This document shows positions 17,401 through 25,214 of a stretch of DNA of 34,222 bases, piece by piece; position 1 is the first letter of the stretch, and each line of letters opens with the position of its first letter. The DNA comes from an uncultured Ignavibacteria bacterium (GTDB taxonomy: Bacteria; Bacteroidota; Ignavibacteria; Kapaibacteriales; UBA2268). The stretch covers positions 1 to 34,222 of the forward strand of contig CAIOZA010000076.1 of NCBI GenBank assembly GCA_903862655.1, read 5' to 3'. The notes below the pieces were generated by a model. The model had not been told where the DNA came from. It searched no databases and was given only the letters and a program-made list of their open reading frames with translations. The translations under genes were made by a program, and so were the position numbers.

Positions 17401-17704
17401 CAATATGGGAACAATGATAGGCAAACGCACTTGGGGAGGATTAGTAGGAATTGGTGACTATCCTGTATTGATGGACGGAGGTTTCATCACATCACCAAAC
17501 TTAGGTTTGTGGGCTGAATCCGGTTGGATATGTGAAAACGAAGGTGTTGCCCCTGATATCGATATCGAACAGTTGCCGCAGGAAGTTGCACAGGGCAAAG
17601 ACCCACAGCTGGACAAAGCGATAGAGGTGATATTGAAACAAATGGAGAAGAATCCACCTGTTCAGCATATCAAACCACCATTCCCGGTAAAAGTTAAAAA
17701 ATAA
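14414..17704 (+). CDS. Tricorn-like S41 protease, exported
   Basis: The 1096-aa protein has a signal peptide (MKIRSTTLLVLCLITIQLLQLSAQ) and then WD40-like/PD40 propeller repeats with SPDGxKI/A motifs (SPDGKFIAFS, SPDGTKLAYT, SPDGQKIVWF, SPDGKKICYH) over about residues 35-540. A Lys/Asp-rich linker (about 545-580) leads to the tricorn core, a PDZ domain (about 780-870) and an S41 protease domain. His761 in VVGHSY and Ser984 in DENAGSGGDLLPW sit where the tricorn catalytic His and Ser are expected. Family members degrade peptides; bacterial homologues with signal peptides work in the periplasm. The length is normal. A GAGG ribosome binding site precedes the ATG. It is monocistronic, ending at a terminator facing the flagellar operon. 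Confidence 0.93.
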   Translation: MKIRSTTLLVLCLITIQLLQLSAQSSPSESRMMFQPAISKDKIAFIYGNDLWTANPDGSNSRRLTADVGIESNPFFSPDGKFIAFSAQYDGNVDVFIVPADGGIPKRLTWHPMGDVCCGFTRDGKNVLFTSAMNSFTGRYSQFYTVPIEGGFPVSLNIPTGFKGSYSPDGTKLAYTPKREVYHQWKKYRGGTFGTIWICNLKDLAIEKIPQPAETCNDADPMWVGDNIYFNSDRNGEFNIFQFNTKTKEIKQLTNYTDFPIKTCGVGDGKIIFDHSGYLNVLDLTTEKVQKLTLNLNADLVTLRKKYIKGSDYVREFGLSPSGARATFNMRGEIVTVPAEKGDVRNLTRTMDSHERSPSWSPDGQKIVWFSDEGGEYILNVSHQDGKGEARKYKLMGAGFYDSPAWSPDGKKICYHDNSNTLFIIDLESGKCKKFSDYEAYNQAQNAAWAPDSKWITYTLVDKNWLQRVFIYSLDKDKTYPITDGMSDVFEPRFDASGKYLYFFGSTNAGPVRQWFDQSNADMKMTSNLYLTVLNKDSLSPLAKESDDEKPKAEETDKKKDDKDKDKDKGKADADKDKEVNTIIDLDGIANRIISIPIPEGNYSNLQTGKEGEIYYIESPFSDLGGSGAQPELFMFNLKKRKSESILNVCNNYLISPDGSKILYQSGSSWGISNAGAKVDQSQGKLNMDAIDIQIDPQAEWKQIFNEVWRINRDYFYDPNFHGADWQAMKTKYEQFLPYLSCRADLNRLIQALCSELVVGHSYSGGGDYFINKKGVPGGLLGADYQIKSNRYQFKKIYGGLNWTPSLRSPLTEPGVKVNEGDYLIKVNGQEITASDNIYAVFENTAGKICEITVSNNSNGKDSRTYQVTPIANEGSLRNRNWVESNIKKVHDATNGKVAYVWVPDTHIGGHESFKRYFFPQADKDAIIVDERFNGGGLVADYYIDILKRPYICSNSGRYGTDSKVPGASIQGPKVMLIDENAGSGGDLLPWMFRKFNMGTMIGKRTWGGLVGIGDYPVLMDGGFITSPNLGLWAESGWICENEGVAPDIDIEQLPQEVAQGKDPQLDKAIEVILKQMEKNPPVQHIKPPFPVKVKK

Positions 17705-17724
17705 ATATTTGGATTTATTTAAAC

Positions 17725-17766
17725 AATGGGCTGCAGATCAAAAGATAGGCAGCCCATTTTCATTTT
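17725..17766. terminator. Bidirectional-type terminator between tricorn and flgE
   Basis: AATGGGCTGC (17725-17734) pairs perfectly with GCAGCCCATT (17749-17758), then TTCATTTT follows on the + strand. On the - strand the trailing sequence is GTTTAAAT, a weaker T-run. It ends the tricorn gene and probably also the flagellar operon, whose last stop is at 17802. Confidence 0.85.
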
Positions 17767-17801
17767 ACATTATATTGTCTAACTTTTCAAGCTAACAATT
17801 T

Positions 17802-19106
17802 CTATCTCTTCAACTGATTCAATTCAGCAAGCATAGTGTCACTGACAGTTATTGTTCTTGAAGCTGCTTCAAAGGCTCTTTGCGTAGATATCATTTCAGT
17901 AAATTCAACTGTCATGTCCACATTGGATTGTTCCAAAGCTCCACCAACAATTTTTGTTGAAGGGAAGATATCTCCTGCTGTTCCTACATTTGCTAATCCA
18001 CTATTGGGGGATTCAACCAGAAAGTTATTTCCAGTTCTAACAAGTGCCGCAGGATTGACAAATTTTGCAATCGCTATTTGTCCGAGAACTTCTGACTGAC
18101 CATTGGTAAACGAGCCCAAAAGCTTTCCACCCTGATCGACGCTCATGTCAATTATATTACCTGGTTCATAGCCGTTTTGTTCCAAGGCAGTTGCCGAGCT
18201 TGGAGCAGAATATTGGGTCAAACCACCGATAGCATTTGCTGGATCTGCTAGCTGGATTTTAAGATCTTTCTGGAAGGGTGTGCCGGTAAGTGCTGTATTA
18301 ATATCTCCAAATGCCATAGTAACATTTGTTGGAGTATTGATCGAACCGTCATTGTTAAAACTAATTATTTGCTGAGTGCCAACTGCTAAATTATCAACTT
18401 TGACGTCAAGAGTGTATTCGTCTGCATTAGCTGTTTTAGTAAAGGACATTAACAAGCTATGGGGAGCACCTTTTACATCATAAATCGTTATACTTGTATC
18501 GCGGCTTGTTCCTGTAGAACCTGAGGAATTTAAATTACCGGTTAAACTCACAGTTGTAGTCTGGCTGGGAGGAGAAATTAAGTTTGGACTAACGACTAGA
18601 TTGTTATAATTCTTATCAAGTATATTTAATCCATCTGCATCTTTTTGAATCATCCCGTTGGTATCAAGAAGTAATCCGTAACCTTGCAGATAAGCACCCG
18701 TTGATGAGTCAACTATGTTGCCAGATTTATCTGCTGTGATTATGCCGGCTCTTGAATAAACCTGACGTTCACCATTATTATAAATGAAATATCCTTCCCC
18801 CGAAATGGCAAGATCCATAGGTCTGCCTGTGGTTTCAATAGAACCCTGAGTCATGTCGGTTGTAATACCAGCTAATCTAACACCGAGCCCGAACTGTAGA
18901 GGCATTACACCACCCACACCTTTGGCTGTTGAATCAACAGATTTACCGACGTTGTAGACTTGATTAAACTGCTCGACAAAGTTACCGCGGCTAGATTTGT
19001 AGCCTACTGTGTTAACGTTAGCCAAGTTATTAGAAATAAAATCGAAGCGGCGTTGGAATGTCCTTAACGCACTTGTTCCTGTAGATAAAGAACGGGATAG
19101 TCCCAT
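17802..19106 (-). CDS. flgE: Flagellar hook protein FlgE
   Basis: The product is a 434-aa hook protein. MGLSRSLSTGTSALRTFQRR followed by FISNNLANVNTVGYKSSR is the conserved N-terminal flagellar rod/hook motif. GRPMDLAISGEGYF marks the FlgE/F/G core. A variable D2-like middle (NLNSSGSTGTSRDTSITIYD...) fits the hook surface, and NVDMTVEFTEMISTQRAFEAASRTI is the C-terminal helix. The frame is open 21 codons further upstream, but I place the start at 19106. There GGAGGG lies 5 bases before ATG, and the motif begins at once. It is the last gene of the operon, separated from the preceding gene by 133 bases. Confidence 0.93.
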   Translation of the reverse strand: MGLSRSLSTGTSALRTFQRRFDFISNNLANVNTVGYKSSRGNFVEQFNQVYNVGKSVDSTAKGVGGVMPLQFGLGVRLAGITTDMTQGSIETTGRPMDLAISGEGYFIYNNGERQVYSRAGIITADKSGNIVDSSTGAYLQGYGLLLDTNGMIQKDADGLNILDKNYNNLVVSPNLISPPSQTTTVSLTGNLNSSGSTGTSRDTSITIYDVKGAPHSLLMSFTKTANADEYTLDVKVDNLAVGTQQIISFNNDGSINTPTNVTMAFGDINTALTGTPFQKDLKIQLADPANAIGGLTQYSAPSSATALEQNGYEPGNIIDMSVDQGGKLLGSFTNGQSEVLGQIAIAKFVNPAALVRTGNNFLVESPNSGLANVGTAGDIFPSTKIVGGALEQSNVDMTVEFTEMISTQRAFEAASRTITVSDTMLAELNQLKR

Positions 19107-19111
19107 AAATA

Positions 19112-19117
19112 CCCTCC
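19112..19117 (-). promoter_or_regulatory. Shine-Dalgarno site fixing the flgE start
   Basis: Read on the - strand, GGAGGG is followed by TATTT and ATG at 19106. It is among the strongest ribosome binding sites in the window. It argues against the longer frame beginning at 19169, whose extra residues (MKNSDFKKSKFFLILLPWRV) have no place in hook proteins. Confidence 0.85.
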
Positions 19118-19239
19118 ATGGTAATAATATTAAAAAAAATTTACTTTTCTTAAAGTCAGAGTTCTTCAATCAGTCGGAACTCTTTGGAGGGAGCTTCCTG
19201 CCTTGAAGATATAAGGCGAGGTCCGGCTCCATTAATTTT

Positions 19240-19626
19240 TCAGGCAATCACTGCCGAATCAATATTTGTTATCACATTCGAACTTAGCATACTTTTGTTT
19301 ACTGCTGTGATAACAGTCCTGTTGGCAACAGACACTATGAAAGCTTTATCATCCATGAGAATAAGCGATTCCTTAGCACCTTTTGCCTGAGCTTTGTCAA
19401 CTGCCTGATTCAGCCTCAATGCGTCAGCCTGACCAAAGTCGATTTCGCGGCTGTTGATTCTTGCTTTAGCATGAGCTGAAAACTTCAAACTATTTAATTC
19501 ATCTTCAAAAATCTTATTGAACGTTACTTTAGACTCCTGCTGTTCAGCCACTTGGGGCTTCTTCTGCAGGTCATTAATGCCCCCAACGGGCATGAACGGC
19601 AATCTGATTCCATTAATTTCTGTCAT
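19240..19626 (-). CDS. Flagellar operon protein of the flg_new (TIGR02530) type
   Basis: A 128-aa protein between flgD and flgE. Its C-terminal two-thirds fits the conserved flg_new pattern: KFSAHAKARINSREIDF, then LNQAVDKAQAKGAKESLIL, then MDDKAFIVSVANRTVITAV, ending in SNVITNIDSAVIA. Proteins of this family occur at this operon position in Firmicutes, spirochaetes and other phyla; their precise role in hook assembly is not settled. The gene starts 8 bases after the flgD stop, so it is co-transcribed and probably translationally linked. The N-terminal 40 residues are variable and look disordered. Confidence 0.88.
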   Translation of the reverse strand: MTEINGIRLPFMPVGGINDLQKKPQVAEQQESKVTFNKIFEDELNSLKFSAHAKARINSREIDFGQADALRLNQAVDKAQAKGAKESLILMDDKAFIVSVANRTVITAVNKSMLSSNVITNIDSAVIA

Positions 19627-19634
19627 TGCTTTTC

Positions 19635-20321
19635 TTAACTTTCACGAATATCTACAATATTCGATAATTTATATTCTTTTTCACCTATGACAAGCACAGT
19701 GCCTTCTGCCTTAAAGCGGATAGCATCAATTTTGCCATAAACAAATGACTCTGCTTTTGTAGCAATTCCCTTGCCAATCCCATAAGTTACTTTAAAAGTA
19801 TATTCCCCTGATGCCAACATGGATCCGGCATCATCCTTGCCATCCCATTGTGCTTTTTGCATGCCTTGTTTCAGATTGTTTCCTTCGAGGTTGATAGTCC
19901 TTAGCACTTTGCCTGCGCTGTCCATTATTTCAACCTTGCCATTCAGGGAATTCTCAGGTAATGAATATCCTAAATCAACCTTTTTGTCGCCATCAAAAGC
20001 AAAAGTATCAGAAGCAATTGTTGCATTCTTACCCAACATACCCGGCAATGATGTGTTTGATATTTGTTCTGCAAGTACCTGATACGTTTTCATCTGATCT
20101 TCCAGCAAAGAACGAATCCCTGTCAACTGCTCCAACTGGGAGAACTGTGCTATCTGAGCCGCAAATTGTTGATTATCAACCGGTTTCATCGGATCCTGAG
20201 ACTTCAACTGATAGGTCAAAAGCTTCAGGAACTGATCCCTTCCTAAATCCTTAGTTGGTGTAGCCACAGTAGTTTTCTCCGTTGTAGTTGAAGATGTAAT
20301 ATTTGAAATGGGCTGTGTCAT
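19635..20321 (-). CDS. flgD: Flagellar hook-assembly (cap) protein FlgD
   Basis: The 228-aa protein caps the growing hook and promotes polymerisation of FlgE. The N-terminal signature LGRDQFLKLLTYQLKSQDPM then KPVDNQQFAAQIAQFSQLEQL (about residues 26-70) is typical of FlgD. A tudor/FnIII-like region follows (about 100-200), including GKVEIMDSAGKVLRTINL and AQWDGKDDAGSMLASGEYTF, the FLGD-Ig ligand-like domain. The length is normal. AGGAG four bases before the ATG supports the start. It lies 31 bases after fliK and 8 before the flg_new gene, in the usual FliK-FlgD-FlgE order. Confidence 0.95.
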   Translation of the reverse strand: MTQPISNITSSTTTEKTTVATPTKDLGRDQFLKLLTYQLKSQDPMKPVDNQQFAAQIAQFSQLEQLTGIRSLLEDQMKTYQVLAEQISNTSLPGMLGKNATIASDTFAFDGDKKVDLGYSLPENSLNGKVEIMDSAGKVLRTINLEGNNLKQGMQKAQWDGKDDAGSMLASGEYTFKVTYGIGKGIATKAESFVYGKIDAIRFKAEGTVLVIGEKEYKLSNIVDIRES

Positions 20322-20352
20322 ACAACTCCTTTCTATAAATTAATTATTTAAT

Positions 20353-21765
20353 CTAGTTACTGTAAATCTGATTTATTTTCATCATTCTCAGGAAATTTCC
20401 TGGCTTAATCAAGTCATCTGTATGTTCAGCACTCATATTCTGTAGCATCCTGTAAGATTTCAGAAGCTCTTCTTTAGTTTCCCTGTCATCTTTTGCAGTT
20501 TGCTGATGATGTTCACTAAAATTCTTAGTCAAATCCTTATCATTGCCAAAGCTGACTTCAACAGATTGCGTTTGTATTCCGTTTGCGGACAATTTCTCAG
20601 TAAGATTTGCCAATTGACTTTCTATCGCCCTAGCGACTTCTGCACTCTCCGCCTTGAAGCTAATGTTTACCATATTGTTTTTTAATGTCATCTCAATTGT
20701 TACCGATCCGAGTGATTCAGGATTCAAATGCAGAATAGCTGTGTAATTGCCATTCTCAGGTAATTTTGAGGCAAGATTATTTGTAACATTAGATACATCA
20801 TTTAGATTGAATTTTTGATTCAAAGTCAGTGGACGTACCTCCTTTGGCATATCAGACTCAACTGTGGGTGCCTGAACTTCAATCTGTTTTGTAATCGGAG
20901 TTCCATAGATCAATTCCTCAATCTTGCGAATACTGTCAACAATCTTTGCTTCTTTTACAAATTTCGTATTCTCAAAAACAAGCTTTTGTTCGGGAGTATC
21001 AGTGTTTTGCTTACTGTCCGGATTTTTATTCTCAACAGGTTGAATGTCTTTATTCATCTGTGCAATTTTTGAATTGAAATTCAGTTCTCGCGTAAAGCTT
21101 GATATAAGCAAGTCTTTGTCTGCCTGAACGGGTGCAGGCATATTGTTCAGAGTAGCAATCTGAGGCAATTCTTTTTTAATGGCAACAAGGCTAAGACTGT
21201 CAGTAAGTTCTTTTATATCTTTATCTGAATATTTTTGCAGTGAAGATAATATTTTCTTCATGTCTCCCGCATTAGCCTGAAGATTAGCAGACTCTAAACG
21301 AGGCATCTTTCCTTTGTAGATTTCCGGATCGAGCTTTGCGCCTAATACTTTGGATTTCTTGGACATTATTTCAGATTCATCTGGGCTAACGAATTTGATA
21401 TTCTTTTCCTGAATGGCTTTGGGTATCGCCAAAAGAATTGTATTTTTTTGTGATTCCTGGGTTAGCTCAGATTTTTCTTTTTTAGGTTGAATTTTATCTT
21501 TGACGATTTCCAAAGGTGAATTTGTAAGAACATTGGCTATTGCCTGATCAAAATTTTCTTGTTTGGACTCCAAATTTGATTCAGACTTTTTTTCATCCTT
21601 TAGCTCAACTTTAGTTACAACTTTGGATTGAGGTTTATTAACATTATCCAACTGCTCAGATTTGGCCAGTAAATTCTGTTTTTGAACAGAGTTTTGGATA
21701 ATATTGTTATTGTTTATATTTAGAACAGTTGCATCCATGCTTTTATCTAAATTTAATTTTGGCAT
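20353..21765 (-). CDS. fliK: Flagellar hook-length control protein FliK
   Basis: The 470-aa protein has the expected FliK build: a long, polar, low-conservation ruler region (residues 1 to about 330, rich in Lys, Gln, Ser and Asn) and a C-terminal domain. The latter carries AILHLNPESLGSVTIEMTL, the LxPexLGxVxV motif of the Flg_hook family, plus AEVARAIESQLANLTEKLSANG and VEVSFG. It measures hook length during export and switches the FlhB gate to late substrates. FlhB itself is not in the window. The gene lies between the motE-like gene and flgD, the conserved position. The weakly conserved N-terminus is normal for the family. Confidence 0.9.
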   Translation of the reverse strand: MPKLNLDKSMDATVLNINNNNIIQNSVQKQNLLAKSEQLDNVNKPQSKVVTKVELKDEKKSESNLESKQENFDQAIANVLTNSPLEIVKDKIQPKKEKSELTQESQKNTILLAIPKAIQEKNIKFVSPDESEIMSKKSKVLGAKLDPEIYKGKMPRLESANLQANAGDMKKILSSLQKYSDKDIKELTDSLSLVAIKKELPQIATLNNMPAPVQADKDLLISSFTRELNFNSKIAQMNKDIQPVENKNPDSKQNTDTPEQKLVFENTKFVKEAKIVDSIRKIEELIYGTPITKQIEVQAPTVESDMPKEVRPLTLNQKFNLNDVSNVTNNLASKLPENGNYTAILHLNPESLGSVTIEMTLKNNMVNISFKAESAEVARAIESQLANLTEKLSANGIQTQSVEVSFGNDKDLTKNFSEHHQQTAKDDRETKEELLKSYRMLQNMSAEHTDDLIKPGNFLRMMKINQIYSN

Positions 21766-21812
21766 CCTGCCGAATTAAGTATTTATTATTGAGCTACTTA
21801 GAAAATTATACT

Positions 21813-22505
21813 TTATTTATTGCCACCCAAAAGCATAATTGTCTCTACCTTCTCAGGCTTCATAGCTTCAATTATCTTGCCAGCTTTTTTCTTTGACATC
21901 ATTTTTAGTATCTTAGCTGCGGCTGCGCCATCTATCTTTTCAAGTATTTTTGCAACATCAGCCGGATTGGAGGTTTCATACATTTTGGCGAAATCCTTTA
22001 GATTTGCCAGATGCAGTGAATCGTCTTTTGATGCCATTAATTTCTCAAGCAGATCAACCTTGTTCTTAGTTGAAACTAACTCAGTTTTTAATGCAGAAAC
22101 AAGGATATTCAATCTACCGAGTGAATCTTTCATTGCTTTTGGACTCAATATCTTCGTGGTATTTCCATCGGCATTATCAGTCGGACTAGCTGTAAGTGCT
22201 TTATTGAACAGATCTAAAGAATCTTTAAGGATTTTATTCTTCTTAGTTAGAACTGTTCTATCGTCAACTGCAATTTCACCTTTGAGAATCTTGGTTTGAA
22301 TCTGGTCGAACTCACTTTTGTTGATTGTAAGTTTAGGATCGTAGTATGGTTTAGAATTTTTGTTGTTCCCTGCTGTCGCCGACCTTTTGGGTGGCAAGCC
22401 TAGTATATCCGGAGCGAATAGAAACAGAAAGTATAAACTAATCGAAAAGAATAAAAATATCCCGATCACTCCTGATACTAATAATAATAATTGTTTAGTT
22501 GTCAT
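21813..22505 (-). CDS. MotE/YlxF-like membrane protein of the flagellar operon
   Basis: The 230-aa protein has one N-terminal transmembrane helix (about residues 6-30: LLLLVSGVIGIFLFFSISLY). A long predicted coiled-coil or helical linker follows (about 55-170). The C-terminus is an MgtE-N-like helical repeat: NPADVAKILEKIDGAAAAKI, LKMMSKKKAGKIIEAM. This matches MotE, a periplasmic chaperone of the stator protein MotC described in rhizobia, and YlxF, found between fliJ and fliK in Bacillus. The position here, 16 bases after fliJ and before fliK, is the same. A role in stator or export assembly is inferred. AAGGA just before the ATG supports the start. Confidence 0.82.
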   Translation of the reverse strand: MTTKQLLLLVSGVIGIFLFFSISLYFLFLFAPDILGLPPKRSATAGNNKNSKPYYDPKLTINKSEFDQIQTKILKGEIAVDDRTVLTKKNKILKDSLDLFNKALTASPTDNADGNTTKILSPKAMKDSLGRLNILVSALKTELVSTKNKVDLLEKLMASKDDSLHLANLKDFAKMYETSNPADVAKILEKIDGAAAAKILKMMSKKKAGKIIEAMKPEKVETIMLLGGNK

Positions 22506-22521
22506 CTTCCTTGATGTATAA

Positions 22522-22965
22522 TTATTGTGTGATTTTCTTTTTTGTGAATCTCATTTGTGAGATTTCATCTAACGTAAGAACTTCTTCATGCTTTGAATCT
22601 TCATCATGATCGTATTTTCTTTTTTCCTTGAGTTTTTCAAGAACTTTTTCGTCTTTCATTGCTTCTGTCAGTCTTACCCTGCGAAGCTCCTCAATCTCCT
22701 TAAGCTGATCAATTTCTTCCTCCAGCTTTTTAATTTCATCCTGGATGAAAGTCCTATGCTGATGATGAGCCTGAAGCATAGAAACCTGACCTTTATTATG
22801 CTTTACCTTTTTTAGTTCATCCTGATAATCATTTTGAGTCTGGGCTTCCTGCTCCTTATTCAAACGTAAAGATTGTATCCTTCCCAGAGCCAGTTTTTCT
22901 TGTGTAACTTTCTGCGTTCTAAGACTTAGGATTTTTTCCAATCTAAATTCAAACTTCTTGCCCAT
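22522..22965 (-). CDS. fliJ: Flagellar export protein FliJ
   Basis: The 147-aa protein is almost entirely charged heptad-like helix (LEKILSLRTQKVTQEKLALG, QDEIKKLEEEIDQLKEIEEL), typical of FliJ. FliJ is the coiled-coil stalk that sits in the FliI hexamer and recycles chaperones. It starts MGKKFEFRLEKIL, a common FliJ beginning (the F.F.LE.vL motif). It lies 27 bases after fliI and 16 before the motE-like gene. Low-complexity coiled coils limit direct recognition; context settles the identity. Confidence 0.88.
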   Translation of the reverse strand: MGKKFEFRLEKILSLRTQKVTQEKLALGRIQSLRLNKEQEAQTQNDYQDELKKVKHNKGQVSMLQAHHQHRTFIQDEIKKLEEEIDQLKEIEELRRVRLTEAMKDEKVLEKLKEKRKYDHDEDSKHEEVLTLDEISQMRFTKKKITQ

Positions 22966-22992
22966 TGTAATAAATTATGATTGTTGAAAAAA

Positions 22993-24309
22993 TTATGCTG
23001 TTATATTCAATAGTAAATCTTCAGTTTCATCGAATGTCATCGATTCATGTACCTTCTGCTTCAAAAATTCATTTATCACATCATTCATCATGATGGCTTT
23101 GTCGATTTTCGGATTTGAGCCTTTATGATAAGCACCAACACTTATCAAATCCTCTGCACCTGCATAAGTCGCTAATAATTCGATTAATTGACCCGATGCC
23201 ATATTATGTTCATCCGAAATAATATCTCCTTTTACCCTGCTTATGCTTTGGAGTATGTCAATCGCAGGATAATGGCGCATCGCAGCTAATTTCCTAGAAA
23301 GAATAATATGACCGTCTAAAATTCCTCGTACTGCGTCTGATACCGGTTCATTAAAATCGTCACCTTCGACGAGAACAGTATATAAACCTGTAATTGATCC
23401 TAGTTCAGAAGTTCCGGCACGTTCCATTGTTTTCTGAAGAACCGAAAAAACAGATGGAGTATAGCCCTTAGTTGTTGGTGGTTCGCCAATAGTCAAACCA
23501 ACTTCACGCTGAGCCATAGCCAGCCTGGTCGCAGAATCCATCATAAGCATAACGTCCAGACCTCTGTCGCGAAAGTGCTCAGCTATAGAAGTAGCAACTA
23601 ATGCAGCTTTAACTCTTACAAGCGAAGGAGCGTCAGAAGTGGCAACCACTACAATAGATCTCTCCAAACCTTCGGCACCAAGATCTTTTTCAATGAACTC
23701 TCTAACTTCTCTCCCGCGCTCTCCTATTAGAGCTATAACATTGATGTCTGCACTCGTATTCCTGGCAATCATACCTAAAAGAGTTGACTTGCCGACACCT
23801 GATCCGGCGAAAATTCCTAATCGTTGCCCCTTGCCTAATGTTAGCAAACCATCAATAGCTCTGATCCCGGTAGAAAGCGGCTCTGTTATCCGCTTCCTCT
23901 GAAGAGGGTTAGGCGGAACAGCATAAATAGTTCTTCGAGCATTAGTATTAAGTTTTCCTTTGCCATCAATTGGATTCCCTAATCCATCAACTACTCTGCC
24001 TAAAAGACCGTCGCCTACATTAACCTTCAGTGTATCTCCGGTTGCAGCAATTTCCATACCAGGAGAAAGCTCGTCTACGTCGCCAAGAACCATAGAAAGT
24101 ATAATATTGTCACGAAAACCAACAATTTCTGACTTGGAAACTTCCCGACCTAATCTATCTTTAAGAATGCAAACTTCGCCAATCTTTGCTTTTGGTCCTT
24201 CGCTTTCAAGCACTAATCCAATAACCTTGGTTACCCTGCCGGTCATTTGAATCGGATTGACTTGTTTCACAATTTTGCTAAAATTATCTAATAGATTCGC
24301 TTCAAGCAT
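22993..24309 (-). CDS. fliI: Flagellum-specific export ATPase FliI
   Basis: The 438-aa protein is an F1-beta-like ATPase that powers early steps of flagellar export. Walker A is AGSGVGKST (residues 168-176). INVIALIGERGREVREFIEK and LDVMLMMDSATRLAMAQREVGL (Walker B region) match the FliI/YscN family. GYTPSVFSVLQKTMERAG and LVEGDDFNEPVSDAVRGILD are specific to it. An N-terminal beta-barrel domain (MTGRVTKVIGLVLES) is present. The length is typical. It lies between fliH and fliJ, its regulators. All catalytic motifs are intact. Confidence 0.97.
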   Translation of the reverse strand: MLEANLLDNFSKIVKQVNPIQMTGRVTKVIGLVLESEGPKAKIGEVCILKDRLGREVSKSEIVGFRDNIILSMVLGDVDELSPGMEIAATGDTLKVNVGDGLLGRVVDGLGNPIDGKGKLNTNARRTIYAVPPNPLQRKRITEPLSTGIRAIDGLLTLGKGQRLGIFAGSGVGKSTLLGMIARNTSADINVIALIGERGREVREFIEKDLGAEGLERSIVVVATSDAPSLVRVKAALVATSIAEHFRDRGLDVMLMMDSATRLAMAQREVGLTIGEPPTTKGYTPSVFSVLQKTMERAGTSELGSITGLYTVLVEGDDFNEPVSDAVRGILDGHIILSRKLAAMRHYPAIDILQSISRVKGDIISDEHNMASGQLIELLATYAGAEDLISVGAYHKGSNPKIDKAIMMNDVINEFLKQKVHESMTFDETEDLLLNITA

Positions 24310-24342
24310 TTACTTTTCTTTTAACTCAAAAATAATAAAATT

Positions 24343-25185
24343 TTATGATAATTCCTGATTAAATAGATTATTTTCAAGAGTTGATTTTAATTTTTCCAAT
24401 TGTGCCGAGAAAGAAGCATCAATGATGCCAACAGAGGTCTCGAGCTTGCAGCTTCCCTGATTTATGGATTCGTCGGCTACAATTACTACCCTATCAAGAT
24501 TCGATCCTTCAGTAAGCAATTCATGTTTTACACTCTCCAGCGTTTCAAGACTTAAGGGATTAATATGAAGAGAGAAAACACTTTCCTTGTCTATCATCTG
24601 CAATGCTTTGCGAATCTGATCAATAACTATTCCCTCGTCAAGGGATACTTCACGTCCAATTATATACTCAGCAATCTGAATAGCCAAAGGGATTGAGAAT
24701 TCCTGAAGTTTAAGCAGCTCCTTGCTGTATTCCTTACGCATTTGGTGGTACATAGTCTCGAAGTTCACAATCTGTAATTCTCTTTTTTGCAATTCGATTT
24801 CGAATGTAGTTCTTGTCTGTTGCTGAGCATCACTAAATCCATGATTATAAGCATGCTCAACTTCTTCCTGAGATTCCTTAAGATTTTTATTTTTTTTATT
24901 TATTTTGGACAAATCTATTTGCAGAAAGCCAGAGCAACCGGCAATAGCGGATTCTTCGTAAATCTTATATTTTTCTTTTTGACGAAATGATTTTTTGCGT
25001 TGGGTTTGACGGCTTTTTATCCGATAAAGATAATCCTGCTTTTTTTTTAATTCCTGTAGGAAGAAGTCTTCGTCATGATTATCCATGGGTAGAAATGGAA
25101 GAAGGGCTGATGTGTTACTTTCATCAGCCTTTATTACCTCGATATTAGATACCTTTTTTCTTGCTTTTATTACAACATTTTCCAT
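24343..25185 (-). CDS. fliH: Flagellar assembly protein FliH
   Basis: The 280-aa protein fits FliH, the peripheral stalk and inhibitor of FliI. An N-terminal charged tail with KSRQTQRKKSFRQKEKYKIY is followed by a long helical middle with EVEHAYNHGFSDAQQQTRTT (about residues 115-155). The C-terminal V1-ATPase E-like domain includes SIPLAIQIAEYIIGREVS and DQIRKALQMIDKESVFSLHINP. The ending, through EGSNLDRVVIVADESINQGS then CKLETSVGIIDASF, is the conserved FliH/YscL motif. The N-terminal 110 residues are longer than in many homologues. It sits between fliG and fliI, 33 bases before fliI. Confidence 0.9.
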   Translation of the reverse strand: MENVVIKARKKVSNIEVIKADESNTSALLPFLPMDNHDEDFFLQELKKKQDYLYRIKSRQTQRKKSFRQKEKYKIYEESAIAGCSGFLQIDLSKINKKNKNLKESQEEVEHAYNHGFSDAQQQTRTTFEIELQKRELQIVNFETMYHQMRKEYSKELLKLQEFSIPLAIQIAEYIIGREVSLDEGIVIDQIRKALQMIDKESVFSLHINPLSLETLESVKHELLTEGSNLDRVVIVADESINQGSCKLETSVGIIDASFSAQLEKLKSTLENNLFNQELS

Positions 25186-25214
25186 TTTTCAGGTTGTTCT
25201 CAAGTTTAATTATA

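Noticed and set aside
17802-19169. Longer flgE frame starting at 19169
   Set aside because: The added 21 residues do not fit hook proteins, while GGAGGG sits 5 bases before the ATG at 19106 and the FlgE motif begins there.
21820-22299. 159-aa open frame on the + strand inside the motE-like gene
   Set aside because: A shadow of a Lys/Ala-rich helical gene read in antisense; no independent signal.
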